Assembly: GCF_900108335.1 (NCBI RefSeq)
Contig: NZ_FNVT01000009.1
Span: forward strand, 248,001-312,000
DNA length: 64,000 nt
Reading direction: 5' to 3'
DNA from: Nonomuraea solani
GTDB taxonomy: Bacteria > Actinomycetota > Actinomycetes > Streptosporangiales > Streptosporangiaceae
Below, in pieces: positions 8,995-17,570 of this stretch (positions within the stretch are counted from its first letter, which is position 1; each line of letters begins with the position of its first letter). The notes beneath the pieces were generated by a model. That model was not told the origin of the DNA. It made no database searches and was given only the letters and a program-made list of their open reading frames with translations. A program made the translations under genes and the position numbers.

Positions 8995-10023
8995 TTAATT
9001 GAAGTAGGGACGCCGATCCTCTGGCCGGATCAGGCCCGGCAGGCCGAGCTGGGCGGACTGCGGGAACCGCGGGAGCACTTCGTCGCAGAATTGCTGGTCG
9101 ACCTTTTTCAAATACTCACGGGCGGTGCTGTCGTCGTCATCCTGGAAAATGTCGGTGAACCAGTTTTCGTCGGCCACCGCGTGATCGAAGCGCGCCTTGG
9201 CCGGCGCCACGATGTCATCGGCACATGTCCGGGCCAGCGAGCCGATCACGTTGTAGACCTCGGCCAGCGGATACACCGTGTCATGGATGGCTTTCAACGA
9301 CTTTTGCGCCTTCTCCGCCGCCGCGCCGGCCCATTGGTAACTGATGTCGTTCGCATGCGACCGCAGCCTGCCGGCCATCGTGTCCAGGTCATCGGAAATG
9401 GCTTTCATGACCTTGGAGAAGTTTCTCATCGACTGTTCGTCGCCCGTCATCAGGAGGTCCCTGATCTGTTCCTTGCCGAGACCGCCGTAGTCATGGCGCA
9501 GTTCGATGTCGCTCCAGTCGACCACGATATATCCGGACGGATATTGACTGCTGACGGCGTAACCCTTGTCGTCGCTGCTCCAGCTACTTCTCGGCGTCTG
9601 CGAAAACTGGCTGACAGTGTCGATGGGGGCACCACGCCGGTTCCAGAACGACTGCCTCGTCAGCCAGTCGTTCTCTTCGGCGATGTCGTAGTTCTTGCCG
9701 GCGGTGGCGACTCCGCAGGCGGCGACGACGCACTCCACCGCCGCGTCGCTGGTGATGCCGTACAAGGCATCGCTGAATCCTCGGAAGATCTTGGAAACGT
9801 CGTTGGCCCGGCCCCAGTCGCCGGCGTTGAACCCCGGCCCATGCCACCACTCGGGAATGTCGACCTCGTTGAGGTCTACCACCATGCGTACGGCCGTTTC
9901 GCGCAACGCCTTGCGATCGACCTCGACACCGTCCCTGACCTCGGCGCCGAGCCCGGGCCAATCGTCTCCGAGCCTGGAGTCGCCGCTCGTGCCATCGCCT
10001 GGGGAGTCGGTTCGCAAAGTCAC
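8995..10023 (-). CDS. WXG100-like (ESX/type VII-associated) protein
   Basis: The 342-residue protein starts at GTG 10023. A long helical stretch around residues 195-275 contains YQWAGAAAEKAQKSL preceded by a heptad-rich helix (MKAISDDLDTMAGRLRSHAND), the WxG turn arrangement of WXG100/PPE-like substrates. The N-terminal 190 residues are soluble, rich in Trp and Asp, and unrecognised. The C-terminus is acidic then ends GLIRPEDRRPYFN. No signal peptide is seen. The gene is somewhat lower in GC than its neighbours. It lies 2.2 kb from the type VII-associated toxin island starting at 12.2 kb, so it may be a secreted or assembly component. No toxin domain is recognised. Confidence 0.6.
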   Translation of the reverse strand: MTLRTDSPGDGTSGDSRLGDDWPGLGAEVRDGVEVDRKALRETAVRMVVDLNEVDIPEWWHGPGFNAGDWGRANDVSKIFRGFSDALYGITSDAAVECVVAACGVATAGKNYDIAEENDWLTRQSFWNRRGAPIDTVSQFSQTPRSSWSSDDKGYAVSSQYPSGYIVVDWSDIELRHDYGGLGKEQIRDLLMTGDEQSMRNFSKVMKAISDDLDTMAGRLRSHANDISYQWAGAAAEKAQKSLKAIHDTVYPLAEVYNVIGSLARTCADDIVAPAKARFDHAVADENWFTDIFQDDDDSTAREYLKKVDQQFCDEVLPRFPQSAQLGLPGLIRPEDRRPYFN

Positions 10024-10310
10024 GCGGTATCGCTCTCGTCAGATGTGGTTGATTCGCGGCGACGACTCTGGGCGAGAATGATCAATCAGATGAGAACCGC
10101 CCGTCACCACACGGTGAACTGCCGGCGAATATCGAGCCCGCCCGCGGAGCACGCGCCGGCCCGGCCGCGTGGCCCAGGCCGACGCCGCCGGTGCCTCAAG
10201 AAGGACGGTCCGCCCGCAGGTCCGTCCGCCATGCCGGTGCGGTGACGGGCAGGGGGCGGCTGATCGGAAGGTGGGGCGCACCAGGATGGGACCTGTGCCA
10301 GCATGGCGGC

Positions 10311-10781
10311 GTGACAACGATGGACAATGGGCGCCTGCGTACCGCGACCACCCACGATGGCGTCGAGTTGCTCAACCTGTGGGCGCTGTTGTTCGACGAA
10401 GACAACGCGGCGCGGGAGGATCCGTGGAGAAGCCACGCAGCCGAGTGGTTCGGCCGCTCCGTTGACGATCCGAGTAGCGTCCGTTTCCCCGTGATCGAGG
10501 TCGGCGATGCGATCGTCGCCACGGCGATCGGCACCCTCGAACTCGGCGTGCCGAACCCCCAGTGCGCCAAGGGGCGCACCGTGCGACTCGCGAACGTCAT
10601 CACCTTGCCCGGGCACCGCGGCCGAGGCTACGGAACGAGGCTCGTCCTCGACGTGCTCGACTGGGCCCGGTCGATCGACGCCGACCGCGTCGACCTGAGC
10701 GCCACGCCGGAAGGGCGGCGCCTCTACGAGAAACTGGGCTTCACGACGACCTCGGCCCCGCGGATGAAACTCGCTCTTTGA
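10311..10781 (+). CDS. GNAT family N-acetyltransferase
   Basis: The reading frame is open from 10191, but homology-like sequence begins at GTG 10311 (VTTMDNGRLRTATTHDG); ATG 10320 is an alternative. The 156-residue product has the GNAT acetyl-CoA loop VITLPGHRGRGYGTRLV (RxxGxG/A) near residues 94-110 and the beta5-alpha4 region DRVDLSATPEGRRLYEKLGF at the end. It should transfer an acetyl group from acetyl-CoA to an amine whose identity cannot be read from the sequence. It stands alone between a WXG-like gene and two gene remnants. Confidence 0.82.
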   Translation: MTTMDNGRLRTATTHDGVELLNLWALLFDEDNAAREDPWRSHAAEWFGRSVDDPSSVRFPVIEVGDAIVATAIGTLELGVPNPQCAKGRTVRLANVITLPGHRGRGYGTRLVLDVLDWARSIDADRVDLSATPEGRRLYEKLGFTTTSAPRMKLAL

Positions 10782-10877
10782 TGTACGACGTCGCCGTTCC
10801 GGCAACGCCCAGCCCTCGTCAGATCCGGACGCCATCGCGGCTGCCTGCCATTACGTAGGGTAGTCACCGCGCTCCAG

Positions 10878-11097
10878 TCATGTCAGTCGGCTGATCGGCG
10901 GCCGGACGGCGTTGTCGTGCTCGAGTTCGAGGACGTTGACGGGTCGAACCTTGCTCATGATGCCGTCCGACGGCTGACCGCATGTGACGAAATTGCCCGA
11001 GACCGCCATGATCTGGGCGTATTCCTCGGGCGGGCCCGCACCGATCAGCATGGCGGCGTAGGCGTTGGGGGCGACCGGCTGGTAGGCGACGTCCTTG
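10878..11097 (-). pseudogene. C-terminal remnant of an NAD(P)H-binding (NmrA-type) oxidoreductase
   Basis: Read on the minus strand, the 72 codons before the stop at 10878 encode LTGKDVAYQPVAPNAYAAML followed by GAGPPEEYAQIMA. This resembles the last part of NmrA/NAD(P)H-binding SDR proteins, where such a segment closes the fold (recalled family pattern, not a search). There is no start codon, no Rossmann GxxGxxG upstream, and the frame continues only as an out-of-frame shadow of the neighbouring regulator remnant. It therefore looks like a 3' stump joined to the regulator fragment. Confidence 0.4.
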
Positions 11098-11101
11098 CCG
11101 G

Positions 11102-11850
11102 TCAGAGCATGTTCTTGATCGGCTGGGGTGTTTCCGGTACGGGCCGGGCGAGGATCTCGGTCGCCTCCCGGGGCGTGAACATCCGGGCCTCGCGCAGGAG
11201 GCGGACGGAGTCCTCCCACTGTTTCCGCGCTTCGCCGTGCCGTCCGAGGTCGTGCAGCGTGGTGCCGAGCCTCCAGCGGCACCCGGCCTCCTTCAGGCGG
11301 TATCCCGATTCGCGGAGCAGCCGCACGGCCGTCGTGTAGCTTTCCATTGCCTCGGTCAGGCGGCCGGCGTGGCGGTAGGCGTCTCCCAGCGATTCGTGCG
11401 CTGCGCCCGTACCGACGCGCGGGTCCAGCTTCTGCCACAGCTCCACCGATCGGCGGGCGTCCGCGATCGCTTCGTCGAAGCGTCCCTGACGGTAGTAGAC
11501 GTGTATCCGGTTGTTGCGGATCGAGGCCGCGGCCCCAGGGCGTCCGGCGTCGCTGTTGAGCTTCAACGCGGACTCGAAGTAGCCGAGTGCCTCGTCGAGA
11601 CGGCCCACGAGTGTGTGGATGACGCCGAGATTGTTGAACGTCCCGGCCTTGCGCCGGGGCAGGCCGGCGCGGTCCCAGTCGGTGAGCGCCGTCTTCAACT
11701 GCGCGATCGCGGCGTCGTGGCGGGCCTGGTCTCGATAGACCCAGCTGAGGAAGCTGCGGAGCTGTGCCTTGTCCTCCCACGCGCCGATGCGGTCGGCCAC
11801 CTCGATGGCGTGCGCGTAGACGTCGTCCAGTTGGGTGTGCCAGCACGGAA
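11102..11850 (-). pseudogene. Internally deleted SARP/TPR regulator (paralog of the gene at 51826)
   Basis: The frame encodes only the C-terminal TPR part of a SARP regulator. From WHTQLDDVYAHAIEVADRI to the end PVPETPQPIKNML it matches the last ~247 residues of the intact regulator at 51826-54639, with most residues the same and no gap visible. The BTAD and ATPase parts are missing. Upstream, 11885-11944 matches the non-coding promoter block of the intact gene, so about 2.2 kb was lost between promoter and TPR region. The frame stays open to 12040, but those extra codons cover the old promoter and are not protein-like. It is probably not functional, though a short TPR protein could in principle be made. 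Confidence 0.8.
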
Positions 11851-11884
11851 GGCATGCCGTCTTCGCGAAAATTTGGCGTCTTAG

Positions 11885-11944
11885 TTCACATATGCATGTC
11901 CAGACGTGCTGACTTACAGCTGACTCACCACGTTGCCGATCACC
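11885..11944 (-). promoter_or_regulatory. Retained SARP promoter block
   Basis: On the minus strand this reads GGTGATCGG, then after about 17 bases TGTAAGTC, GCACGTCT, GACAT and ATGTGA. The same elements in the same order lie upstream of the intact regulator at 51654-51715, where the gap after GGTGATCGG is three bases longer. Conservation between the copies suggests a shared regulatory site; the exact promoter boxes are not assigned. Confidence 0.5.
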
Positions 11945-12243
11945 GGGGACACCGGCTCTCCCACACGACGTTCCAGTCGCCATGCGCTGCCCGCGTGAAG
12001 GGCGGAGAGCGCTCTGCAGCGCGTGAGTGTCTTCCCGCAAGCCGTCGAACTGCGAAGGGGGTGGTCGGCCGTAGCCCGGGGAGTCCCGGGCCGACCTGAG
12101 TAGTCGTGCACAGGACTTCGGACATCCGTCCGGACGACGTCGAAACCCGGCACCGACGGCGCCCGGCAGGCCGAGGCCGAGGCGGGCCGGGTCACTTCGA
12201 CGAATCCTGAAATGAGGGAACGAGCCGGCTGGCCCCCATTACG

Positions 12244-12639
12244 GTGCGAGAAATGAACGCTGACCAGTTGCATGAATACGCGAACCAATTGCGTGACAAT
12301 TTCTTGCGACTGCAGGATCAATCCCTGGAACTGCACCAGCGCGCCCGAGCCCTGCAGGTCACCCACAGCTCGCCCGACGGCCTCGTCACCGCCACCGTCG
12401 GCGCCCGTGGCGACCTGATCCGGCTCGACCTCGACCCCCGCGTCTCCCGCCTGCGGGACAGCGGCAGGCTGGCCATCCTCATCACCGCAACCGTGCAGCA
12501 GGCCGCCGCGATGGCCCAGGAGGAGATCGTGCGGATGTTCGCGCCCCTCGTCCCGCCGGAGCAGATGCGGGCCCACCTCGACGGCGACCTCGACAGCGTG
12601 CTGGGACACCTGGACGACCGGCTGCGCGAGATCGGGTAG
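12244..12639 (+). CDS. YbaB/EbfC-like protein of a type VII-associated locus
   Basis: The 131-residue product starts at GTG 12244 (or ATG 12253). An N-terminal helix rich in Gln and Leu (QLHEYANQLRDNFLRLQDQS) is followed by HSSPDGLVTATVGARGDLIR and LDLDPRVSRL, then a C-terminal helix. This helix-strand-helix pattern with SPDGLVTATV is that of YbaB/EbfC nucleoid-associated proteins, a divergent branch of which is common beside actinobacterial ESX substrate genes. It sits 3 bp before the next gene and starts the toxin operon. It may act as a chaperone-like partner or DNA-binding protein; which cannot be told from sequence. Confidence 0.75.
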   Translation: MREMNADQLHEYANQLRDNFLRLQDQSLELHQRARALQVTHSSPDGLVTATVGARGDLIRLDLDPRVSRLRDSGRLAILITATVQQAAAMAQEEIVRMFAPLVPPEQMRAHLDGDLDSVLGHLDDRLREIG

Positions 12640-12642
12640 CGG

Positions 12643-12960
12643 ATGGCCGAGCACGTACGCATGGAGCGGTCTCAGGTCGAAGCCGGGCTCAAGGGCTGGC
12701 AGGGCCACGCCGCCGGACTCGGTGACGCCCTGCGCGACGCCACTGCCCGCATCGAACGGCTGAACGCCGCCGCCCCCTGGGGCGGTGACTCGGCCGGGCG
12801 GGAGTTCTACCGGGCCTACTCGGCCGAAGGAGGGCCCGACACCCTCATCGCCTGGGCCGGGCAGCTCACAAGGAACCACGAGGCCGCCGGCGAAGGCGTA
12901 CGGCAGACCGTGGAGACCACGAGCGAGGCCGCCTCCGCGCCGAGAGGCGATCGGGCGTGA
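12643..12960 (+). CDS. WXG100-family-like small protein
   Basis: The 105-residue protein starts at ATG 12643. It is almost all helical, with a break at APWGGDSAGREFYRAY near residues 44-60 that matches the W-x-G helix-turn-helix hairpin of WXG100 proteins. A C-terminal helix (TLIAWAGQLTRNHEAAGEGV) follows. There is no signal peptide, as expected for type VII substrates. It overlaps the large toxin gene by 4 bp (GTGA), so the two are translationally coupled. It probably pairs with the N-terminal helical domain of that toxin for ESX export. Confidence 0.72.
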   Translation: MAEHVRMERSQVEAGLKGWQGHAAGLGDALRDATARIERLNAAAPWGGDSAGREFYRAYSAEGGPDTLIAWAGQLTRNHEAAGEGVRQTVETTSEAASAPRGDRA

Positions 12961-15900
12961 GCGTCCACGCGGGGGCGGAGCCCAACCGCAGCACACCGGT
13001 CACCGATCACCCTGGCGGCGCCGACGACACGATCGGCAGCGGCGGCTACGCGACCGACGTCACGCCGGCCTGGGGCGAGGGCGCGCCCGAGTGGGTGGAC
13101 GTCCTGATCTCGCTGGTGGCGGCCGGGCAGATGTGGCCGGAGGGCAGCGAGAAGGGCCTGGCCGAGCTGGCCGTGGCCTTCGACGACCTGTCGCGGGCGG
13201 CCCTGGCCGGGCAGGACGTGAGCTCGCGGGCCACGATGCTGGACGGGTGGTCGGGCGCGTCGGCCGACGCCTTCCGCGAGCACACCGACGAGCTCGTGTC
13301 GGGCGAGACGGGACTGGCGGGGATGGCGCGCGCCGCGCGGGCGTACGCGCTGCAGCAGGACTCCTTCGCGCGCGCCACGCAGTACGGCAAGCTGTCCATC
13401 AACGTCGGCTACTGGATCACGGTCAGCGCGGCCGCCGTCGGGGTCATGGCGAGCTTCCTCACCGCGGGAGCGACCACTCCCCTGCTCGCCGCTTACGCGC
13501 AGCGGCTACGTACCTTCCTCAACCAGGTGTTCGGCTCTCTGGAACGGGTGGCGGGCGCGGGGCGCGGGCTCACGGCCGTCGCGCCGAGGCTCGCCGCCGT
13601 CCAGACGGCGCAGTTCGGCGGGCGGCGACTCGGCCAGGGACTCCTGGCCAGGGCGGTCACCAGCCACATGCTGCGCGAACTGCCGGAGGAGGTGGGCGAG
13701 GGCCTGCTCATGGACGGGCTCGCCCAGCGGCGGCAGATGGAGCTCGGGACGCGTACGAGCTGGGACACCCGCATGACGGCCGCGAACGTCCTCGGCGACG
13801 CGACCGGCGCCCTGCTGGCGTCCCGGATCGCGCCCGGGGTCTCCAAGTACGTCTCCGGCCTCCCCGGCCTGCGCCACCTCGACACCGCGGCGGGGGACGC
13901 CGGCGGGATCGCGAACGTCCTCATGCGGTACCCCACCAAGGCCGCGAGCGCGGCCGCCACCAACGCGCTCGTCTCGGCCCCGGCCGGAATGATCGCCAAC
14001 GGCGTCGTGTACGGCACCTGGCAGCTCCCCACCGTGGAAGGGCTGGTGGGCAGCATGGCGGCCGGCGCCGGCCGGGTGGGCACCATCAGCCCTCTCAGCA
14101 CCGACGTCCTGTCCGCCCTCGCCAACCCGGCCACGGCCCTCGCCCGCGCGGAATCCACCGCCCTCGCCCAAGACCCCACACCCGCCGCCACCGGCAGCGG
14201 CCAGAGCGGGAGCCCCCAGAACACCACACCTGCCCCGGCCGGCAACGCGCACGGAACCGGCCCAACGGGCATCCCCCAGCCCGGCGGCCCCACCCCAGCC
14301 CCGACCGGCACCCTCACCGCGCCGGCCCAGACGGGGAGCACACCAAAGGGAGCACCCCCGAGCATCGCCTCCAGCCTTCAGGCGGCCGCGACCCCGCAAG
14401 GCTCGGCACCGAGCCCTGCGTCCGGCGGGACGGCGCAGGCCGGTACGACGGCGCAGGCCGGTACGACGGCGCAGGCCGGTACGGCACCGGGTGCCGCGTC
14501 CGGTGGCGCCGCGCAGGCTGGTGTGGCACCGGAAGGGGCGGGGCCGAGCGCCCAGCCGGGGAGCTCATCGGCGCAGGCCGGTCCGCTCGGTGCGGCTCCC
14601 GGCGCCCCGGCCGCCGGGGCGGGTGGAGTGGGTGGGCCCGCCCAGGCCACGCCAGGGGCTGGGCTCGCTCCCTCGGCCGCTGCCGCCTCTGTGCCGGCGA
14701 CGCCCGCCGCTGCCGCGACAAGCGGCCCCGCCACCACTGCCGCGACAAGCGCCCCCACCACCGCTGTCGGGACGAGCGCCCCCGCCACCGCGGCCACCCT
14801 CGCCACCGGGACAACCGCTGCCGCCTCTGCGCCAACGGCTTCCGGTGCCCCGAACGTGGCCGGGGTGGATGTCGGGGTCGGGGAGTTGGTGCCGTCCAAA
14901 GAGGCGCTGGCTCTGGCGCTCAGTGGGGCGGCGGGCACCCCGTCCGTACCGGCTCTCAAGGGGCTTGAGCCGGAGGCGGCGAGCGAGATCGAGCAGGCGT
15001 TGCGGGAGTTGGCCCGGGACTATCCGGACCTGACGCGCGCCCTTGGCACCGTCAGCACCACCGACCCCCACGGCAACTTCGCGACCCAGCCGGACCTGGT
15101 GGCCTACGCGGTCATGGACGGTGGCGAGCGGGGCATCCACCTGAACCCCATCGCCATGACCGAGCAGGTGGAGGCCGGGCGGGTGGAGGAGGCGACCGGA
15201 TGGACGGTGCCGGGCGGCGGGTCGGTGCGCGGGGTGCTGTTCCACGAGGTGGGCGAGCACATCGCCGACCGCATCATCGGCGACCCCGGCGCGCGCACCG
15301 CTCTGAACGCCACCGTCTCGGCCGCGCTGGGCCGCCCGTACGACGTCACAGGCGTGCACGACCAAGAGACCGTGACCGCTGTCGAGTCCCGCCTGTCCAC
15401 GTACGGCGCCACCACCCCCCGCGACCTGATCGCGGAGGCGTTCACCGAGTACCGGGCCTCGGCGGCCCCGCGCCCCCTGGCCAGGGCGATCGGTGAGCTG
15501 ATCGATCGGCTGCACACCACGCAGGCGCCCCCGGCACAGGACACCGCGCTGACGGCGCGCCCCCGTGAGGAGGTCTATGCCCGCAGGCGCGGCCCCTCCG
15601 ACGACCCGGAAGCGGATCCGGACCTGTGGGCGCTGCGGGCCATGGACAGGCGGATGAGCGAATCCCGCTATCGGGACGAGGACGCCGAACGCCAGGCGGG
15701 CAAGATCCTGCAGCGCATCGCGAGCACCTGGGGCCGCAACGGTACCCAGTGGCTGCTGGACACGTTCCAGGCGCGTTCGCCGTACGTACGCGACGGCATC
15801 GTCTGGGCCGCCCGCCAGAACGGCCTGGCCGGCCCGGCCGGTGAGCAGTCGATGGCACGGACATCCCGGCCCGCGGGCCAGAGTGGCCAGAGCGGCCAGC

Positions 15901-16901
15901 CGGCGGAGACCACCTACCAGGCCGAGAACCTGTACGACTCCCAGGCCGACCGGCGCCACTGGAAGGACGTCATGCGGGAGGCCGACCGTCTCGCCCACGA
16001 GTACACGGCCGCCGACCGCGACCAGGACGCGGACGCGTTCCAGGACGCCATCGACAACGCACAGGCGTTCGTCCGCCGCCACGGCCTGGCCGACGCCGAC
16101 CGGACGTCGTGGTACAAGTTCAAGGGCGCGGCCGAGATGGACGACTGGATGGCCTTCCGCGAGAGAGACGACACCAGCACCGGTATCGGCTACATCAGCG
16201 AGATCCTGCTCTACGACTTCGACCTGGAGCCGGACGACCTGAAGGGCACCGGTGCCGCCGGCCAGAGCGGGACGAAGGGATACGAGCCGCCGATCTCCGA
16301 CCACGACGACTTCGGCAAGGTCAATGTCGAGCGCCGGGTCAAGGTGCCGCTCGCCGGGCTGCGCCCGCAACGGGTGGAAGACTACGACAACGCCGCCCAG
16401 CCGCTCAGCGAAGAGCACAAGGAGGCCATGCGGAAGGCGTACGGGGAGTTGCGGAAGTTCATCGACGACCTCGGCTCCAGGCAGATCAGGTTCGGCGACC
16501 TGCTCACGATCCTCAACAAGGTCAACCCGACCGGGCACAACAGGAACTGCCCCGAGACCAGCCTGGCCATCGACGACATCCTGCGCGGCAAGCCGGCCGT
16601 GGCCGGGCCGCTGAACGCCGCGCCGGTCCCGGTCATCCGCACCACGATGGGCAGGCGGGCGATCGAGAAGCACATGCGGCTCAGCAGCCTCAAGAAGGTG
16701 GCGAAGATCCTGCTCAACGAGGGGCCGGGATCGCGCGGCGTGGTGGTCGGCTACAGCGGCTCCGGCATCGGGCACGTGTGTAACGTCCTCAACGTCAACG
16801 GCCGCATCTACTACGCGGACGGCCAGCATCAGCGGGTGTACCCGGACCGGCACCCCATGGAGGGCAGATACCGCGAGTACGACTTCTTCCAGACCCGCTG
16901 A
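12957..16901 (+). CDS. Type VII-associated polymorphic toxin with papain-fold (deamidase-type) C-terminus
   Basis: The 1314-residue protein starts at GTG 12957. Residues 30-400 form a helical WXG/PPE-like N-terminal region (SLVAAGQMWPEGSEKGLAEL; SGASADAFREHTDELV). Residues 400-640 are a Pro/Ala/Thr/Gly linker including TAQAGT repeats. Residues 660-870 look like a zincin domain, with HEVGEH at 763-768 and AEAFTEY near 826-832. The last ~130 residues carry NPTGHNRNCPETS, GSRGVVVGYSGSGIGHVCNV and IYYADGQH, fitting the papain-fold toxin/glutamine-deamidase family, with a likely triad of Cys1198, His1273 and Asp1288. Small WXG partner upstream and Imm35-like gene downstream fit a contact-dependent toxin. 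The target protein is unknown. Confidence 0.85.
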   Translation: MSVHAGAEPNRSTPVTDHPGGADDTIGSGGYATDVTPAWGEGAPEWVDVLISLVAAGQMWPEGSEKGLAELAVAFDDLSRAALAGQDVSSRATMLDGWSGASADAFREHTDELVSGETGLAGMARAARAYALQQDSFARATQYGKLSINVGYWITVSAAAVGVMASFLTAGATTPLLAAYAQRLRTFLNQVFGSLERVAGAGRGLTAVAPRLAAVQTAQFGGRRLGQGLLARAVTSHMLRELPEEVGEGLLMDGLAQRRQMELGTRTSWDTRMTAANVLGDATGALLASRIAPGVSKYVSGLPGLRHLDTAAGDAGGIANVLMRYPTKAASAAATNALVSAPAGMIANGVVYGTWQLPTVEGLVGSMAAGAGRVGTISPLSTDVLSALANPATALARAESTALAQDPTPAATGSGQSGSPQNTTPAPAGNAHGTGPTGIPQPGGPTPAPTGTLTAPAQTGSTPKGAPPSIASSLQAAATPQGSAPSPASGGTAQAGTTAQAGTTAQAGTAPGAASGGAAQAGVAPEGAGPSAQPGSSSAQAGPLGAAPGAPAAGAGGVGGPAQATPGAGLAPSAAAASVPATPAAAATSGPATTAATSAPTTAVGTSAPATAATLATGTTAAASAPTASGAPNVAGVDVGVGELVPSKEALALALSGAAGTPSVPALKGLEPEAASEIEQALRELARDYPDLTRALGTVSTTDPHGNFATQPDLVAYAVMDGGERGIHLNPIAMTEQVEAGRVEEATGWTVPGGGSVRGVLFHEVGEHIADRIIGDPGARTALNATVSAALGRPYDVTGVHDQETVTAVESRLSTYGATTPRDLIAEAFTEYRASAAPRPLARAIGELIDRLHTTQAPPAQDTALTARPREEVYARRRGPSDDPEADPDLWALRAMDRRMSESRYRDEDAERQAGKILQRIASTWGRNGTQWLLDTFQARSPYVRDGIVWAARQNGLAGPAGEQSMARTSRPAGQSGQSGQPAETTYQAENLYDSQADRRHWKDVMREADRLAHEYTAADRDQDADAFQDAIDNAQAFVRRHGLADADRTSWYKFKGAAEMDDWMAFRERDDTSTGIGYISEILLYDFDLEPDDLKGTGAAGQSGTKGYEPPISDHDDFGKVNVERRVKVPLAGLRPQRVEDYDNAAQPLSEEHKEAMRKAYGELRKFIDDLGSRQIRFGDLLTILNKVNPTGHNRNCPETSLAIDDILRGKPAVAGPLNAAPVPVIRTTMGRRAIEKHMRLSSLKKVAKILLNEGPGSRGVVVGYSGSGIGHVCNVLNVNGRIYYADGQHQRVYPDRHPMEGRYREYDFFQTR
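14430..14483 (+). repeat. 18-bp tandem repeat, three copies, in toxin linker
   Basis: The unit ACGGCGCAGGCCGGTACG is present three times without a mismatch and encodes TAQAGT. It lies in the flexible linker between the secretion and toxin parts. Copy number can change without breaking the frame. Confidence 0.9.
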
Positions 16902-16920
16902 GAAAGGACGGATCATCATC

Positions 16921-17205
16921 ATGATCGGCAAGGAGAGGGCCGAGCAGGTCGTGCGCGCGTACATCGCGGACGAGCTGAGCGCGGTGGGTGAGGGGCTGGT
17001 CGTGCACGACGCGGTGACGGTGGAGCGGCCGTACGGGTGGTTCTTCACGATCACCACGGCGGAGTTCGTCGAGACGGGCGACCCCGGCACCACGTACGCC
17101 GGGCTGGGACCGGTCCTGGTGCGGCGGGCCGACGGCGGGCTCGTCGAGTTCGACTCCATGTACACCGGCGAGGCGGCGGCCGAGGTCTACGAGGAGGGGC
17201 TGTGA
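16921..17205 (+). CDS. Imm35/YrhB-like immunity protein
   Basis: The 94-residue protein starts at ATG 16921 with an AAAGGACGG element upstream and lies 19 bp after the toxin stop. It begins MIGKERAEQVVRAYIADEL, and continues with a GWFFTITTAEF strand, AGLGPVLVRRADGGLVEF and TGEAAAEVYEEGL. That small alpha/beta pattern (helix, aromatic strand, G.GP.LV...G.....) matches the YrhB/Imm35 immunity family. Imm35 members are known beside toxins with papain-like domains, which fits its place here. It should bind and block the C-terminal domain of the preceding toxin in the producing cell. Assigned by pattern and context. Confidence 0.75.
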   Translation: MIGKERAEQVVRAYIADELSAVGEGLVVHDAVTVERPYGWFFTITTAEFVETGDPGTTYAGLGPVLVRRADGGLVEFDSMYTGEAAAEVYEEGL

Positions 17206-17441
17206 CGCGGCGGCGGCCCGCGATCTGCGACGCGTGCGCGAGGCTCCGGCAACGGGTTGATCCGCAGGTGGCCGGCCGGTACGTCCCCTACTGCGCGGCC
17301 TTCCCCGAAGGCGTCCCGGCGGAGATCTACGGGGGCGGCTTCGACCACCGGCACGAACACCCTGGCGACGGCGGCATCCGGTTCGCGCCGCGGCCGGCGG
17401 CGGAGGGGGCGATGCGGGCGTTCGAGCTGCGCCGTACCTGA
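17202..17441 (+). CDS. Small Cys-containing protein of toxin loci, unknown function
   Basis: The 79-residue protein starts at GTG 17202, overlapping the immunity stop by 4 bp (GTGA), so it is probably translationally coupled. It opens with RRRPAICDACARLRQRV, has a third Cys in YVPYCAAFPEGVP, and ends with AEIYGGGFDHRHEHPGDGG. The C-x2-C...C-AFP-G-P-EI-(x)n-DHR pattern recurs in unannotated actinobacterial proteins next to toxin genes as far as I recall; the Cys and His residues could bind a metal. It may be an accessory immunity protein. No enzymatic motif is seen. Confidence 0.65.
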   Translation: MTRRRPAICDACARLRQRVDPQVAGRYVPYCAAFPEGVPAEIYGGGFDHRHEHPGDGGIRFAPRPAAEGAMRAFELRRT

Positions 17442-17516
17442 TGTACGGCACGGGACGATGCGGTACGGGGCGGCGTTGACCTGGCGGTCTCCGCGCTTCC
17501 CCGGATCTTGACAGGT

Positions 17517-17544
17517 GGCCCGGCGCCACGTGTGACGCCGGGCC
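17517..17544. terminator. Bidirectional terminator between toxin operon and cellulase genes
   Basis: GGCCCGGCG and CGCCGGGCC form a perfect 9-bp stem around a 10-base loop, between convergent transcription units. There is no strong T-run, as is common in high-GC actinomycetes. Confidence 0.6.
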
Positions 17545-17570
17545 TGCTTCTCTCAGAGCTCGGGTCTAGG

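Noticed and set aside
14430..14483. Tandem 18-bp repeat as a recombination or regulatory site
   Set aside because: It is in frame and encodes linker TAQAGT units, so simple slippage in a coding linker explains it.
12785..14968. A 727-codon plus-strand frame inside the toxin gene
   Set aside because: Arg/Gly/Pro-rich shadow of the toxin gene in another frame; no domain, and the toxin frame has clear motifs.
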